This document shows, in pieces, positions 8,297-17,413 of a stretch of 64,000 nt of DNA. A model generated the notes under the pieces. It was not told where the DNA came from and made no database searches. It saw only the letters and a program-made list of their open reading frames with translations. This stretch comes from Methylopumilus sp036745495 (GTDB lineage: Bacteria; Pseudomonadota; Gammaproteobacteria; Burkholderiales; Methylophilaceae): NCBI GenBank assembly GCA_036745495.1, contig DAIOGA010000001.1:1-64000 (forward strand). Direction: 5' to 3'. Positions within the stretch are counted from its first letter, which is position 1. Each line of letters starts with the position of its first letter. Both the position numbers and the translations under genes were made by a program.

Positions 8297-9096
8297 ATAT
8301 TTGCTTTTTAGGTGGTGGCAATATGGCAACAGCTATGATTAGTGGCCTATTAAATAAAAACTACTCCCCTGCGCTTATTCGAGTGATTGAATCTGATAGC
8401 AAAAAGAGACTAGATCTTAAAACCAAATTTAATATTTCATCAGACGCAGAATTTAAAAAAATAGATAAAGATGAAATTATTGTGCTTGCCGTTAAACCTC
8501 AGCAAACTGAATCTCTTCTCAAATCAATATCTCATGAAATTTCAAAACAAATGATTTTATCAATTGCCGCGGGCATTCAAATAAAGTCTATTGAAAAATG
8601 GACGAATGGACATAAAAACATTGTTCGCTCTATGCCTAACATGTGCGCTCAAATTCAACTTGGGATTACAGCTCTTTTTACTCAAGAAACTTTAGATCAA
8701 AAAAATAAAATGGCCATAGAAGAAATTGCAGGTGCTATTGGAGATTTTATATGGCTAGATGATGAATCTAAACTGGATGCAGTTACAGCCATTTCAGGAA
8801 GCGGTCCTGCTTATGTATTTTATTTCCTCAATGCATTCATTGAAGCAGCTATCGAATTAGGCTTATCAAAAAATGAAGCTGAAAAATTATGTAGCAAAAC
8901 TATGCTTGGCTCATCTCTTTTAGCAAAAGACCAGCTAAATAACCTTCAAAATTTAATTGTATCGGTAGCTTCAAAAGGCGGCACGACAGAAGAAGGATTA
9001 AAACAACTTGAGTCAAATAAATTAAATGAAGCGCTTTTAAAAGCAACACGAGCTGCTTATGAAAGATCGAAAAAACTTGGCTCAGAATTTAATTAA
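8293..9096 (+). CDS. proC: Pyrroline-5-carboxylate reductase
   Basis: 267 residues. Begins with the NAD(P)H fold (FLGGGNMATAMISGLL) and carries the C-terminal signature region (AISGSGPAYVFYF, then VASKGGTTEEGL). It reduces pyrroline-5-carboxylate to proline in the cytoplasm. The start is a TTG at 8293 overlapping the yggS stop, with AGGGG at 8281-8285 as ribosome site; no ATG lies nearer. proA of the same pathway is at 44114-45373. Confidence 0.95.
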   Translation: MNICFLGGGNMATAMISGLLNKNYSPALIRVIESDSKKRLDLKTKFNISSDAEFKKIDKDEIIVLAVKPQQTESLLKSISHEISKQMILSIAAGIQIKSIEKWTNGHKNIVRSMPNMCAQIQLGITALFTQETLDQKNKMAIEEIAGAIGDFIWLDDESKLDAVTAISGSGPAYVFYFLNAFIEAAIELGLSKNEAEKLCSKTMLGSSLLAKDQLNNLQNLIVSVASKGGTTEEGLKQLESNKLNEALLKATRAAYERSKKLGSEFN

Positions 9097-9100
9097 TTAA

Positions 9101-10383
9101 ATGAAAAATAATACAGTCATTGTAGGTTTATCTGGTGGCGTTGATTCTTCCGTAACTGCTTTGCTTTTAAAGAATCAAGGGTATAAAGTCGTTGGACTTT
9201 TCATGAAAAATTGGGAAGATGACGACGATGACGAGTATTGCTCAAGNNNNNNNNNNNNNNNNNNNNNNNNNNNNNNNNNNNNNNNNNNNNNNNNNNNNNN
9301 NNNNNNNNNNNNNNNNNNNNNNNNNNNNNNNNNNNNNNNNNNNNNNTTGGACTTTTCATGAAAAATTGGGAAGATGACGACGATGACGAGTATTGCTCAA
9401 GTAAACAAGATCTTGTAGATGCAGTATCTGTTGCCGATAAAATTGGTATTGATATTGAAGTAGTAAATTTCAGCAAAGAATATAAAGAAAAAGTTTTTTC
9501 TGAATTTATTAATGAGATTAAAAGCGGAAGAACACCGAATCCAGATATATTATGTAATTCAGAAATTAAATTTAATGCATTTTTAAATCATGCAATTTCA
9601 ATGGGAGCCGACAAAATTGCAACCGGTCATTACGCACAAATTAAAGAAACTGATGGCTTATATAGTCTTCTTAAAGCCGATGACTCAACTAAAGATCAAA
9701 GTTATTTTTTATATCGGCTCAATCAACACCAGCTCTCAAAATCTATATTTCCGCTAGGGAACCTTCTTAAAAAAGATGTAAGAGAAATTGCAAAAAAAGA
9801 AGGTCTTCATAATAGCGACAAAAAAGACTCAACAGGTATATGTTTCATTGGTGAAAGACCTTTTACTGAATTTTTAAATAAATATATAGAAAATTCACCG
9901 GGTCCCATAAAAGATGAGTATGGGAAAATAATTGGTGAACACATAGGTCTTATGTTTTACACCCTTGGCCAAAGACAAGGATTAGGAATTGGTGGCTCTA
10001 AAACAAGCAATGGAGCGCCTTGGTTTGTTGCTGAAAAAAATATCCAAGAAAACACGCTTATTGTTGCGCAAGGCCATGAGCACCCTCTTTTACTTAAAGA
10101 TGGATTAACTGCAAAGAAAACTCATTGGATACATGGAGCTTTACCAAAAAAACATTGGGTATACGGTGCTAAGACGAGATACCGCCAACCCGATGCACCT
10201 TGTGAAATCGATACAATAACAGATGACTCTATAGAGATATTTTTTGGGCAAAAACAATGGGCCATTACACCTGGACAATCAGTAGTAGTCTATGAGAGCA
10301 ATGTTTGCTTAGGTGGGGCTATTATTGAAAGCGCTATAGATAAGGCTCAGGTGCCGTTGTCTGAAAAGATGATCTTTGCATAA
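9101..10383 (+). CDS. mnmA: tRNA-specific 2-thiouridylase MnmA (frame interrupted only by a false gap)
   Basis: Joins sulfur to U34 of Lys, Glu and Gln tRNAs. The PP-loop GLSGGVDSSV is near the start, catalytic cysteines are in ILCNSEIKF and STGICFIGE, and the C-terminal barrel is complete. A 100-N run after codon 48 splits it, but 55 identical bases flank the run. Removing the N run and one copy leaves 1128 bases, a clean 375-residue protein of normal length. There is no real frameshift. It begins 4 bases after proC. Its 3' end overlaps the convergent gst gene by 50 bases. Confidence 0.95.
9192..9246 (+). repeat. 55-base contig-end duplication, left copy
   Basis: Identical to 9347-9401 on the other side of the N run. 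An artefact of joining overlapping contigs, not a biological repeat. Confidence 0.95.
9247..9346. other. Spurious assembly gap in mnmA (100 N)
   Basis: Placeholder N run between two copies of the same 55 bases. The real chromosome most likely has no missing sequence here. Confidence 0.95.
9347..9401 (+). repeat. 55-base contig-end duplication, right copy
   Basis: Second copy of 9192-9246. It includes the GAC/GAT run coding an Asp-rich segment of MnmA. Confidence 0.95.
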
Positions 10384-10945
10384 GTAATTCATATAAACGA
10401 TATAAACTTAAATATTCGTTTTCAAAGTCAATTTCAGGGTATCTCAATTTAACATATCCCAAAGCACATCCGGCCGCTATATCAGCGTACGAAAATTTAT
10501 TGTCCAGATAATATTCCTTACCTTCCATTTCACGATTAAGCCATTCAAGACTTAATTTTATTTTTCTCATTTGCTTTTCAAAAAGATCAGCATTTTGTTG
10601 TGAAAGAGGTTTACGTTTTTCCAGCATAATCGCTACTGCAGCGTCACATAATCCATCCGATATAGCCTCCCATCTTTTGACTAATATTTTTTTATCAAAA
10701 TCGCTAGGTATTAAATAAGGCAGACCACTCTTTTGGTCTACATATTCAGCTATCACAGGTGAATCAAATATAGATATATCGTTTGCAATTAATGTAGGCA
10801 CTTTAGCCAAAGGGTTATATTCATGAATAGTGCAATTTTTGTCTGCAAGCACAACTTTCTCTAAGGTGACTGATACTTTTTTCTCATCAATGAGAATTCT
10901 AATCTTTCTAGCGTATGGACTATTGTTTGAATAAAAAAGCTTCAT
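10334..10945 (-). CDS. Glutathione S-transferase family protein
   Basis: 203 residues with an N-terminal thioredoxin-like domain (MKLFYSNNSPYARKIRI, with S9 or Y11 near the usual glutathione-activating position; KVPTL cis-proline; DSPVIAEYVD glutathione-binding motif) and an all-helical C-terminal domain with the NKFSYADIAAG capping motif. It probably conjugates or reduces substrates with glutathione in the cytoplasm; the substrate cannot be told. It is convergent with mnmA, overlapping it by 50 bases, and diverges from nadC. Confidence 0.85.
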   Translation of the reverse strand: MKLFYSNNSPYARKIRILIDEKKVSVTLEKVVLADKNCTIHEYNPLAKVPTLIANDISIFDSPVIAEYVDQKSGLPYLIPSDFDKKILVKRWEAISDGLCDAAVAIMLEKRKPLSQQNADLFEKQMRKIKLSLEWLNREMEGKEYYLDNKFSYADIAAGCALGYVKLRYPEIDFENEYLSLYRLYELLMQRSSFQTTAPEPYL

Positions 10946-11000
10946 GTATTTCTCGATTTAAAAAAACTAAATTTATTATAATTTGATAAGCTTCTACATT

Positions 11001-11867
11001 ATGCAAAGATCAAAAATAAATAAAAAAATTTTAACTGAAGCCATTCAAAAAAATATCAAAATGGCACTTCAAGAAGATATGGGCAATATGGATTTATCTG
11101 CTCAACTCATTGAAGAAAAATCTTCTGCAAAAGCATATGTTAAATCCAAAGAATCAGCTTTAATTTCTGGAATTCCTTGGTTTAATGCCACTTTCTTAAT
11201 GCTAGACCCAAAGATCAAAATAAAATGGTTTATTAAAGAAGGTGAGATTGTGAAAAAAAATCAAAGACTTTGTGAGATTTATGGCAAAACAAGGCCTATT
11301 TTAAGTGGCGAAAGGGTTGCACTTAATTTTCTACAAACATTGTCCGCAACATCGACGACTACTCATCAATATGTCAAAGCTATTGCAAATACCCATGCAA
11401 AAATATTTGATACACGCAAAACAATCCCGGGGTTGAGAATTGCGCAAAAATATGCTGTCACTATTGGGGGTGGCAATAATCAACGCATGGGGCTCTTTGA
11501 TCAAATTCTTATTAAAGAAAACCATATTAAATCCTCAAAAATAATAGATGATTTACTATCGCTTTCTTTGAAATATGCAAAAAATAAAGACGTACAAATT
11601 GAAGTTGAAAGCCTTGATCAGCTTGAAAAAGTCATAGAAATAGGCTTTAAAAATATACTGCTAGATAACTTTAGTATTAAAAGTCTTAAAAAAGCTGTCC
11701 TTCTTAATAAAAAAAGAGCGATTCTTGAAGCGTCAGGAAACATTACATTAAAAAATGTCAAAAAAATTGCACTCACTGGTGTAAATAGAATTTCTCTAGG
11801 CTCACTCACAAAAAATATCAAAGCAATTGATTTGTCTATGAAAATTGAAACTTTTAAAAGTCTCTAA
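11001..11867 (+). CDS. nadC: Nicotinate-nucleotide pyrophosphorylase (quinolinate phosphoribosyltransferase)
   Basis: About 288 residues. Conserved ALQEDMGNMDLSAQLI, RVALNFLQTLSATST, DTRKTIPGLR and the substrate loop LIKENHI are present, as is the closing LEASGNITLKN segment. It makes nicotinate mononucleotide from quinolinate and PRPP in NAD synthesis. I use the ATG at 11001; an in-frame TTG at 10983 would add six residues. nadD of the same pathway lies at 45377-46036. Short divergent spacing from gst leaves about 55 bases for both promoters. Confidence 0.95.
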   Translation: MQRSKINKKILTEAIQKNIKMALQEDMGNMDLSAQLIEEKSSAKAYVKSKESALISGIPWFNATFLMLDPKIKIKWFIKEGEIVKKNQRLCEIYGKTRPILSGERVALNFLQTLSATSTTTHQYVKAIANTHAKIFDTRKTIPGLRIAQKYAVTIGGGNNQRMGLFDQILIKENHIKSSKIIDDLLSLSLKYAKNKDVQIEVESLDQLEKVIEIGFKNILLDNFSIKSLKKAVLLNKKRAILEASGNITLKNVKKIALTGVNRISLGSLTKNIKAIDLSMKIETFKSL

Positions 11868-11940
11868 ACTTGACCAAACACGCTTAAAGCGTTAAGGTTG
11901 AGGGTTTATAGCTATCTCATTAATTACAATCAAGAATTCT

Positions 11941-13659
11941 ATGAGCTCAAACCATATTTCTGGCGCAGAAATTGTTATTCGTTGCCTTCACGAGGAAAAA
12001 GTCAAATTCGTTTTTGGTTATCCTGGTGGCGCTGTCCTTAATATTTATGATGCTGTTTTTCAGCAAAATAAATTTAAGCATGTCTTGGTTCGTCACGAAC
12101 AAGCTGCGGTTCATGCAGCTGATGCTTACTCTAGATCTACTGGAAAAGTGGGGGTTGCACTTGTAACATCAGGTCCTGGAGCTACTAATGCGGTCACAGG
12201 CATTGCCACAGCTTATATGGATTCCATTCCTATGGTAATCATAAGTGGCCAAGTGCCCACTTACGCTATAGGTCAAGACGCCTTCCAAGAATGTGACACG
12301 GTTGGGATTACCCGCCCTTGTGTGAAACATAATTTCTTAGTTAAAGACATTAAAGATATTGCATCAACAATGAAAAAAGCATTTTATGTTGCATCAAGCG
12401 GCAGACCCGGGCCTGTTCTGGTTGATATACCAAAAGATATCACTGCTGAAAAGTACGAATTTAGCTATCCAAAATCAGTTCATTTAAGGTCTTATAACCC
12501 TATTGTTAAAGGTCATAGCGGTCAAATTAAGAAAGCGCTATCGCTTCTTTTGAATGCTAAAAGACCGATGATCTATTCAGGTGGTGGTGTTGTATTAGGA
12601 GACGCTGCTTCACAATTAACCAAATTTGTTCGCACAATTGGATCTCCCATCACAAGCACACTTATGGGTTTAGGTGGCTTTCCAGCAAGCGATAAACAAT
12701 TCCTCGGCATGTTGGGCATGCATGGAACTTACGAAGCTAACATGGCAATGCAAGAATGTGACGTATTGTTAGCTGTTGGCGCGCGCTTTGACGATAGAGT
12801 GATTGGCAATCCAGAACACTTTCTATCAAAACCAAAAACAATCATTCATATTGATATTGATCCATCATCTATTTCTAAAAGAGTAAAGATTGATATACCT
12901 ATCGTAGGTGATGTTATTTCAGTGCTTACTGAACTCAACGATCTCTTATCTAAAGAAAAAACGAAACAAAACCCATCTCTTAAGCGTTGGTTTAAAGACA
13001 TAGACCAATGGAGATCAATGAATTGTTTAAGTTTTAAAAACGACAAAAAACTTATCAAGCCTCAATTTGTTATTCAAACATTACACAAAGTCACAAAAGG
13101 TGATGCCTTTATCACTTCTGATGTAGGTCAACATCAAATGTGGGCAGCACAATACTATCCATTTGATAAACCTAGAAGATGGATTAATTCTGGCGGACTT
13201 GGAACAATGGGTGTTGGTTTACCTTACGCAATGGGTACTCAATTGGCTCACCCTGAAGCAAAAGTTGCTTGCGTTACAGGCGAGGCTTCCATACAAATGT
13301 GTATCCAAGAGCTATCTACATGTAAACAATTCCATTTGCCTATAAAGATTATCAATCTTAATAATCGTTACATGGGGATGGTAAGACAATGGCAAGAATT
13401 CTTTTATGGAAATCGTTATGCAGAGTCATACATGGAGGCATTACCTGATTTTGTAAAACTAGCTGAGTCTTATGGTCACATTGGAATGAAGATCGAAAAA
13501 CCTAGCGATGTTGAACCCGCCCTTAAGGAAGCATTCAGTAACAAACTTAAAGAGCGCTTAGTCTTTATGGACTTTATTACAGATCAAAAAGAAAATGTTT
13601 TCCCAATGGTTCCTAATGGAAAAGGCTTGTCAGAAATGATTACGGCTGAGGATTTATAA
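11941..13659 (+). CDS. ilvB: Acetolactate synthase large (catalytic) subunit
   Basis: 572 residues, normal length. The thiamine-diphosphate Glu is in LVRHEQAAVHAADAYSR, the central domain reads GARFDDRVIGN, and the C-terminal thiamine-binding segment (GEASIQMCIQEL through NNRYMGMVRQWQ) is complete. It condenses pyruvate with pyruvate or 2-oxobutyrate at the start of valine, leucine and isoleucine synthesis. ilvH follows with no gap, then ilvC. No leader peptide rich in branched-chain codons is seen in the 73 bases upstream, so classical attenuation is not supported. Confidence 0.97.
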   Translation: MSSNHISGAEIVIRCLHEEKVKFVFGYPGGAVLNIYDAVFQQNKFKHVLVRHEQAAVHAADAYSRSTGKVGVALVTSGPGATNAVTGIATAYMDSIPMVIISGQVPTYAIGQDAFQECDTVGITRPCVKHNFLVKDIKDIASTMKKAFYVASSGRPGPVLVDIPKDITAEKYEFSYPKSVHLRSYNPIVKGHSGQIKKALSLLLNAKRPMIYSGGGVVLGDAASQLTKFVRTIGSPITSTLMGLGGFPASDKQFLGMLGMHGTYEANMAMQECDVLLAVGARFDDRVIGNPEHFLSKPKTIIHIDIDPSSISKRVKIDIPIVGDVISVLTELNDLLSKEKTKQNPSLKRWFKDIDQWRSMNCLSFKNDKKLIKPQFVIQTLHKVTKGDAFITSDVGQHQMWAAQYYPFDKPRRWINSGGLGTMGVGLPYAMGTQLAHPEAKVACVTGEASIQMCIQELSTCKQFHLPIKIINLNNRYMGMVRQWQEFFYGNRYAESYMEALPDFVKLAESYGHIGMKIEKPSDVEPALKEAFSNKLKERLVFMDFITDQKENVFPMVPNGKGLSEMITAEDL

Positions 13660-14151
13660 ATGAGGCATATTATTTCTCTTTTAATGGAAAATGAATCTGG
13701 CGCCTTATCAAGAGTGTCAGGTCTATTCTCTGCGAGGGGCTACAATATTGAATCTTTGACTGTAGCGCCTACTGAAGACTCAACGCTATCGAGAATGACA
13801 ATTGTAACTTCCGGTTCAGATGAGATTATTGAACAAATCATTAAGCAGCTAAATAAATTAATTGATGTTGTAAAAGTATTAGATCTTAACGATGGTCGAT
13901 TTATTGAGCGAGAATTAATGATCGTTAAAGTAAAAGCGAATGCTCAATATCGAGATGAGATGAAAAGAATGTGTGATATTTTCAGGGGCCGAATTATTGA
14001 TGTTTCTGATAGCTCTTTTACCATCGAGATAACAGGATCATCTAGCAAATTAGACGCTTACATTGAAAGTATTGATAAAGCAGCTATTTTAGAAACAGTA
14101 AGAACTGGTGCGTCAGGTATTGGACGCGGTGATAGAATTTTAAAGGTATAA
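13660..14151 (+). CDS. ilvH: Acetolactate synthase small (regulatory) subunit
   Basis: 163 residues with an N-terminal ACT domain (HIISLLMENESGALSRVSGLFSARGYNIESL region) and a C-terminal ALS_ss domain. It confers valine feedback control and raises activity of IlvB. Translation starts directly after the ilvB stop; its ribosome site (GAGGA) lies inside the last ilvB codons, pointing to coupling and matched dosage. Normal length. Confidence 0.96.
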   Translation: MRHIISLLMENESGALSRVSGLFSARGYNIESLTVAPTEDSTLSRMTIVTSGSDEIIEQIIKQLNKLIDVVKVLDLNDGRFIERELMIVKVKANAQYRDEMKRMCDIFRGRIIDVSDSSFTIEITGSSSKLDAYIESIDKAAILETVRTGASGIGRGDRILKV

Positions 14152-14171
14152 ATTAAAACTGAAAGGTTATT

Positions 14172-15188
14172 ATGAAGGTCTACTACGATAAAGATGCTGA
14201 TTTAAATTTAATTAAAAAATTGAATGTTGCTATTGTTGGTTATGGCTCACAGGGCCATGCTCACGCAGCTAATCTCAAAGAATCAGGCGTCAACGTCACC
14301 GTTGCTCTCAGAAAAGGTGGCGCATCATGGGAAAAAGCCAAAAGTGCTGGACATAACGTTTTAGAAATTAATGAAGCCGTTAAAACTGCTGATGTCGTTA
14401 TGCTTTTAATACCCGACGAAACAATGCCTCAAATTTTTCATCAAGAAGTTGCACCATTCTTGAAAAAAAATGCAGTGTTAGCTTTCGCACACGGATTTAA
14501 TATCCACTACAACCAAATTATTCCAAGAGATGATCTTGATGTCATCATGATTGCTCCAAAAGGTCCTGGTCACACAGTTCGCTCAGAGTATCTTAAAGGT
14601 GGTGGCGTTCCTACATTAATTGCGATTTATCAAAACAAATCTGGCAAAGCTAAAGAAATTGCTCTTTCATACGCTGCAGCAAATGGTGGCACCAAAGGTG
14701 GTGTAATTGAAACTGATTTCCGTGAAGAAACTGAAACTGACTTATTTGGTGAACAAGCTGTTTTATGCGGCGGTGCAGTTGAGCTTGTTAAAGCAGGTTT
14801 TGAAACCTTAACTGAAGCAGGTTACGCACCAGAGATGGCTTATTTCGAATGCTTACATGAACTTAAACTGATTGTAGATTTAATGTATGAAGGTGGAATT
14901 GCTAACATGAACTATTCCATCTCAAACAATGCTGAATATGGTGAATATGTTACTGGCCCAAGAGTAATTGGTAATGAAGCCAAATTAGCAATGAAAGAAG
15001 CTTTGAAAAATATTCAAAATGGTGAATATGCAAAACGTTTCATTCTTGAAGGAAAAACAAATTATCCAGAAATGACGGCGAGAAGAAGACTTAATGCTGA
15101 ACATCCTATTGAAAAAGTTGGCTCACAATTAAGATCAATGATGCCTTGGATTGCTAAAAATAAGCTTGTAGATCAAAGTAAAAACTAG
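14172..15188 (+). CDS. ilvC: Ketol-acid reductoisomerase
   Basis: 338 residues, class I length. The NADPH-binding GYGSQGHAHAANLKESG is at about 24-40, and the metal-binding acidic residues are in TDLFGEQAVLCGG and ECLHELKLIVDLMYEGG. It isomerises and reduces acetolactate to dihydroxyisovalerate in branched-chain amino acid synthesis. It is preceded by a good ribosome site (GAAAGG). Codon choice here looks cleaner and more GC-rich at third positions than in neighbouring genes, as expected for a highly expressed gene. Confidence 0.97.
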   Translation: MKVYYDKDADLNLIKKLNVAIVGYGSQGHAHAANLKESGVNVTVALRKGGASWEKAKSAGHNVLEINEAVKTADVVMLLIPDETMPQIFHQEVAPFLKKNAVLAFAHGFNIHYNQIIPRDDLDVIMIAPKGPGHTVRSEYLKGGGVPTLIAIYQNKSGKAKEIALSYAAANGGTKGGVIETDFREETETDLFGEQAVLCGGAVELVKAGFETLTEAGYAPEMAYFECLHELKLIVDLMYEGGIANMNYSISNNAEYGEYVTGPRVIGNEAKLAMKEALKNIQNGEYAKRFILEGKTNYPEMTARRRLNAEHPIEKVGSQLRSMMPWIAKNKLVDQSKN

Positions 15189-15192
15189 CTTC

Positions 15193-15837
15193 ATGGCAAA
15201 AAAAACTTACCCTATCATTGCAAAAGAAGGCTGGCCATTCTTAATAGCATCCGTTGTTATATCAGCGTTCGTATTTAATATATGCACTCTGTGGTCAATT
15301 CCTCTTTGGATCGTCTCATTATTTATTCTGCAATTTTTTAGAGATCCGAAAAGAAATACGCCCTCTAAGAAAAATATGGTGGTATCGGCAGCTGATGGCA
15401 AAGTAATTGTCATTGAAAAATGTAAAGATGAGTATCTCAATAGACGCGCAATTAAAGTCAGCGTCTTTATGAATGTCTTCAATGTTCACTCAAATAAAAG
15501 TCCAATCAAATCAGTCATTATTAATAAATGGTATTTTCCTGGAAAATTTCTGAATGCGGCTTTATCAAAAGCTTCATTAGAGAACGAAAGGTGTGCACTT
15601 CACCTTAAAACCAAGGAGGGCTTTGATATTACTTGCGTTCAAATTGCAGGCTTAATTGCGAGAAGAATTTTATGCTACGTTAATAAGGGTGATGTTCTCG
15701 AAGCTGGCGAAAGATATGGTTTTATAAGATTTGGTTCACGCGTAGACTTATATCTACCTATCAACTCAAAGATAAAAGTTACTTTAGGCGAAAAAGTTTT
15801 TAACGGCGAAACAATTATTGCTGAATTAAAAAAATAA
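15193..15837 (+). CDS. psd: Phosphatidylserine decarboxylase (short, archaeal-type PSD)
   Basis: 214 residues with two hydrophobic segments at about 14-45, then the decarboxylase domain. The C-terminal FGSRVDLYLP carries the Gly-Ser site where the proenzyme cleaves itself to make the pyruvoyl cofactor. It converts phosphatidylserine to phosphatidylethanolamine at the inner membrane. It follows ilvC by 4 bases. pssA, often next in betaproteobacteria, is absent here and the next gene is on the opposite strand. Confidence 0.93.
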   Translation: MAKKTYPIIAKEGWPFLIASVVISAFVFNICTLWSIPLWIVSLFILQFFRDPKRNTPSKKNMVVSAADGKVIVIEKCKDEYLNRRAIKVSVFMNVFNVHSNKSPIKSVIINKWYFPGKFLNAALSKASLENERCALHLKTKEGFDITCVQIAGLIARRILCYVNKGDVLEAGERYGFIRFGSRVDLYLPINSKIKVTLGEKVFNGETIIAELKK

Positions 15838-15838
15838 A

Positions 15839-16312
15839 TTAATTATCTATAAATACACGAAGTTCGTTTAACGCCAATTTATACACATCTCTCTTAAATT
15901 CAATTACTTCATTAAGAGGCATCCAGTAATCATGCCATCGCCATGCATCAAATTCAGGCTTCTTAGTATTTCTTAAAAAAATATCGGTATCTTGGCCCTT
16001 CATTCTTAATAAATACCATATTTGTTTTTGACCTTTATAAGTGCCTCTAAAATCTCTTCGAAGCCATTGTGACGGCACCTCATATTTTAACCAGTCTTTT
16101 GTTCGACCAAGTATTTCTACATGATGTGGCTTTAATCCCACTTCTTCCATAAGTTCTCGATACATAGCCTCTTCAGGCGCTTCACCTTTTTGAATGCCAC
16201 CTTGAGGGAATTGCCATGCATGCTCTTGTGTGCGCTTCGCCCAAAAAACCTGATTCTCAGCATTACAAATCACAATGCCGACATTTGGCCGATAGCCATC
16301 TTTATCAATCAT
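15839..16312 (-). CDS. rppH: RNA pyrophosphohydrolase
   Basis: 157 residues with a full Nudix box (GGIQKGEAPEEAMYRELMEEVG). The N-terminal MIDKDGYRPNVGIVICN and the internal WLRRDFRGTYKGQKQIWYLL are RppH hallmarks. It removes pyrophosphate from 5' triphosphate ends of mRNAs, starting decay. An AAGGTG ribosome site supports the ATG at 16312. It is convergent with psd, whose stop is 1 base away, and diverges from the YVTN lipoprotein. Confidence 0.94.
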   Translation of the reverse strand: MIDKDGYRPNVGIVICNAENQVFWAKRTQEHAWQFPQGGIQKGEAPEEAMYRELMEEVGLKPHHVEILGRTKDWLKYEVPSQWLRRDFRGTYKGQKQIWYLLRMKGQDTDIFLRNTKKPEFDAWRWHDYWMPLNEVIEFKRDVYKLALNELRVFIDN

Positions 16313-16409
16313 AGAAACACCTTAAGAATTGCATCAATTTTTTTATTGATTTAGTTTAAATAAAAGCCAGAATTAAAGCTAGAATCTATTAAGAAAAAAT
16401 GGAAAAAAT

Positions 16410-17351
16410 ATGACTTTTAAAAACTTTATTTTACTTATTTTCTTTATATTTTTTAGTGCATGCTCCAGTGCGCCGATAGCGTACATTACAAATCAAGGCT
16501 CCAATACAGTCAGCGTTGTTGATATTAAAAAGAAAAAAGTTAAGCAAGAAATTTCTGTAGGTAAAGGTCCTGTGGGTATTGCTATTGCTTTAAAACAATC
16601 CTATGCCTTTATTTCAAATGCTAATGACAGCTCTGTAACTGTTTTAGATCTTCAACGCAATGAGATTATTAAGACAATCAAAGTGAATGGAACGCCAGTT
16701 GGCATTACTAAATCAACTAACGAAGAGTATATCTATGTCAGCGATTGGTTCAATAGTGAAATTTTTACGATCGAAACAAAATCATTAACGGTGATTAATA
16801 GAGTCGCGGTTGGGAAATCTCCGTCTGGGATGATATGTGACACAAAAGGAAAATATCTTTTTATTTCCAATCGCGACGAAAATACGGTTGAAATATACAG
16901 TCAATCAGATTTAAGTCTTGTTAAGAAAATTAAAGTAGGCAACCACCCGTATGGTGTATTTGTTAAAAAAGACTTACTTTTTGTTGTTAATGTTTTAGAT
17001 GATTCGATATCTATTATAAATACCCAGTCATTTGCGACAGAAACTATTAAAGTTGGCGATCACCCTTATGGCGTAGTATCCGATATGAACAATCAATTTG
17101 CCTTTGTTACAAATACTCAAGATGACAATGTTAGCGTTGTTGACCTTAAGATAGGCAAAGAAATCCGAAAGATTAAAGTGGGTGGAAATCCAGAAGGCAT
17201 TGATATTGATGATAAAGATAATCTACTCATAACGTCAAATTGGAGAAGCGACTCTATTTCAGTCATAGACTTAGCAAAGCAAGAGTATCTCTATGAGATT
17301 AAAACGGGTAAACAAAGTAGGTCTTTTGGTCAATTTATTAAAATTGATTAA
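16410..17351 (+). CDS. YVTN-family seven-repeat beta-propeller lipoprotein
   Basis: 313 residues. A lipoprotein-like signal ends FFSAC (Cys 18), so it is probably membrane-anchored in the periplasm. Seven repeats of about 42 residues follow, each with a xVSVVDL strand and a KVGxxPxG turn (for example VGKGPVGI, VGNHPYGV, VGDHPYGV, VGGNPEGI), giving a complete seven-bladed propeller. Such proteins often sit near PQQ-dependent alcohol dehydrogenase systems. The next gene is MxaD-like, suggesting a shared role in methanol oxidation. No catalytic residue is evident, so a binding or scaffold role is inference. Confidence 0.85.
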   Translation: MTFKNFILLIFFIFFSACSSAPIAYITNQGSNTVSVVDIKKKKVKQEISVGKGPVGIAIALKQSYAFISNANDSSVTVLDLQRNEIIKTIKVNGTPVGITKSTNEEYIYVSDWFNSEIFTIETKSLTVINRVAVGKSPSGMICDTKGKYLFISNRDENTVEIYSQSDLSLVKKIKVGNHPYGVFVKKDLLFVVNVLDDSISIINTQSFATETIKVGDHPYGVVSDMNNQFAFVTNTQDDNVSVVDLKIGKEIRKIKVGGNPEGIDIDDKDNLLITSNWRSDSISVIDLAKQEYLYEIKTGKQSRSFGQFIKID

Positions 17352-17413
17352 TGTTATACATAAAAACAATTTATAATTATTAGGTTAATTAAACACTAAA
17401 GGTCTTAATTCAA

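Noticed and set aside
9101..9361. Apparent truncated mnmA and a second overlapping open frame starting inside it
   Set aside because: Both arise from the N run and the duplicated contig end; the collapsed sequence is one intact gene.
11868..11940. Attenuator before ilvB, with the small palindrome ACGCTTAAAGCGT
   Set aside because: The stem is only 5 to 6 bp with almost no loop, has no T run, and no leader peptide with Ile, Val or Leu codons is present.
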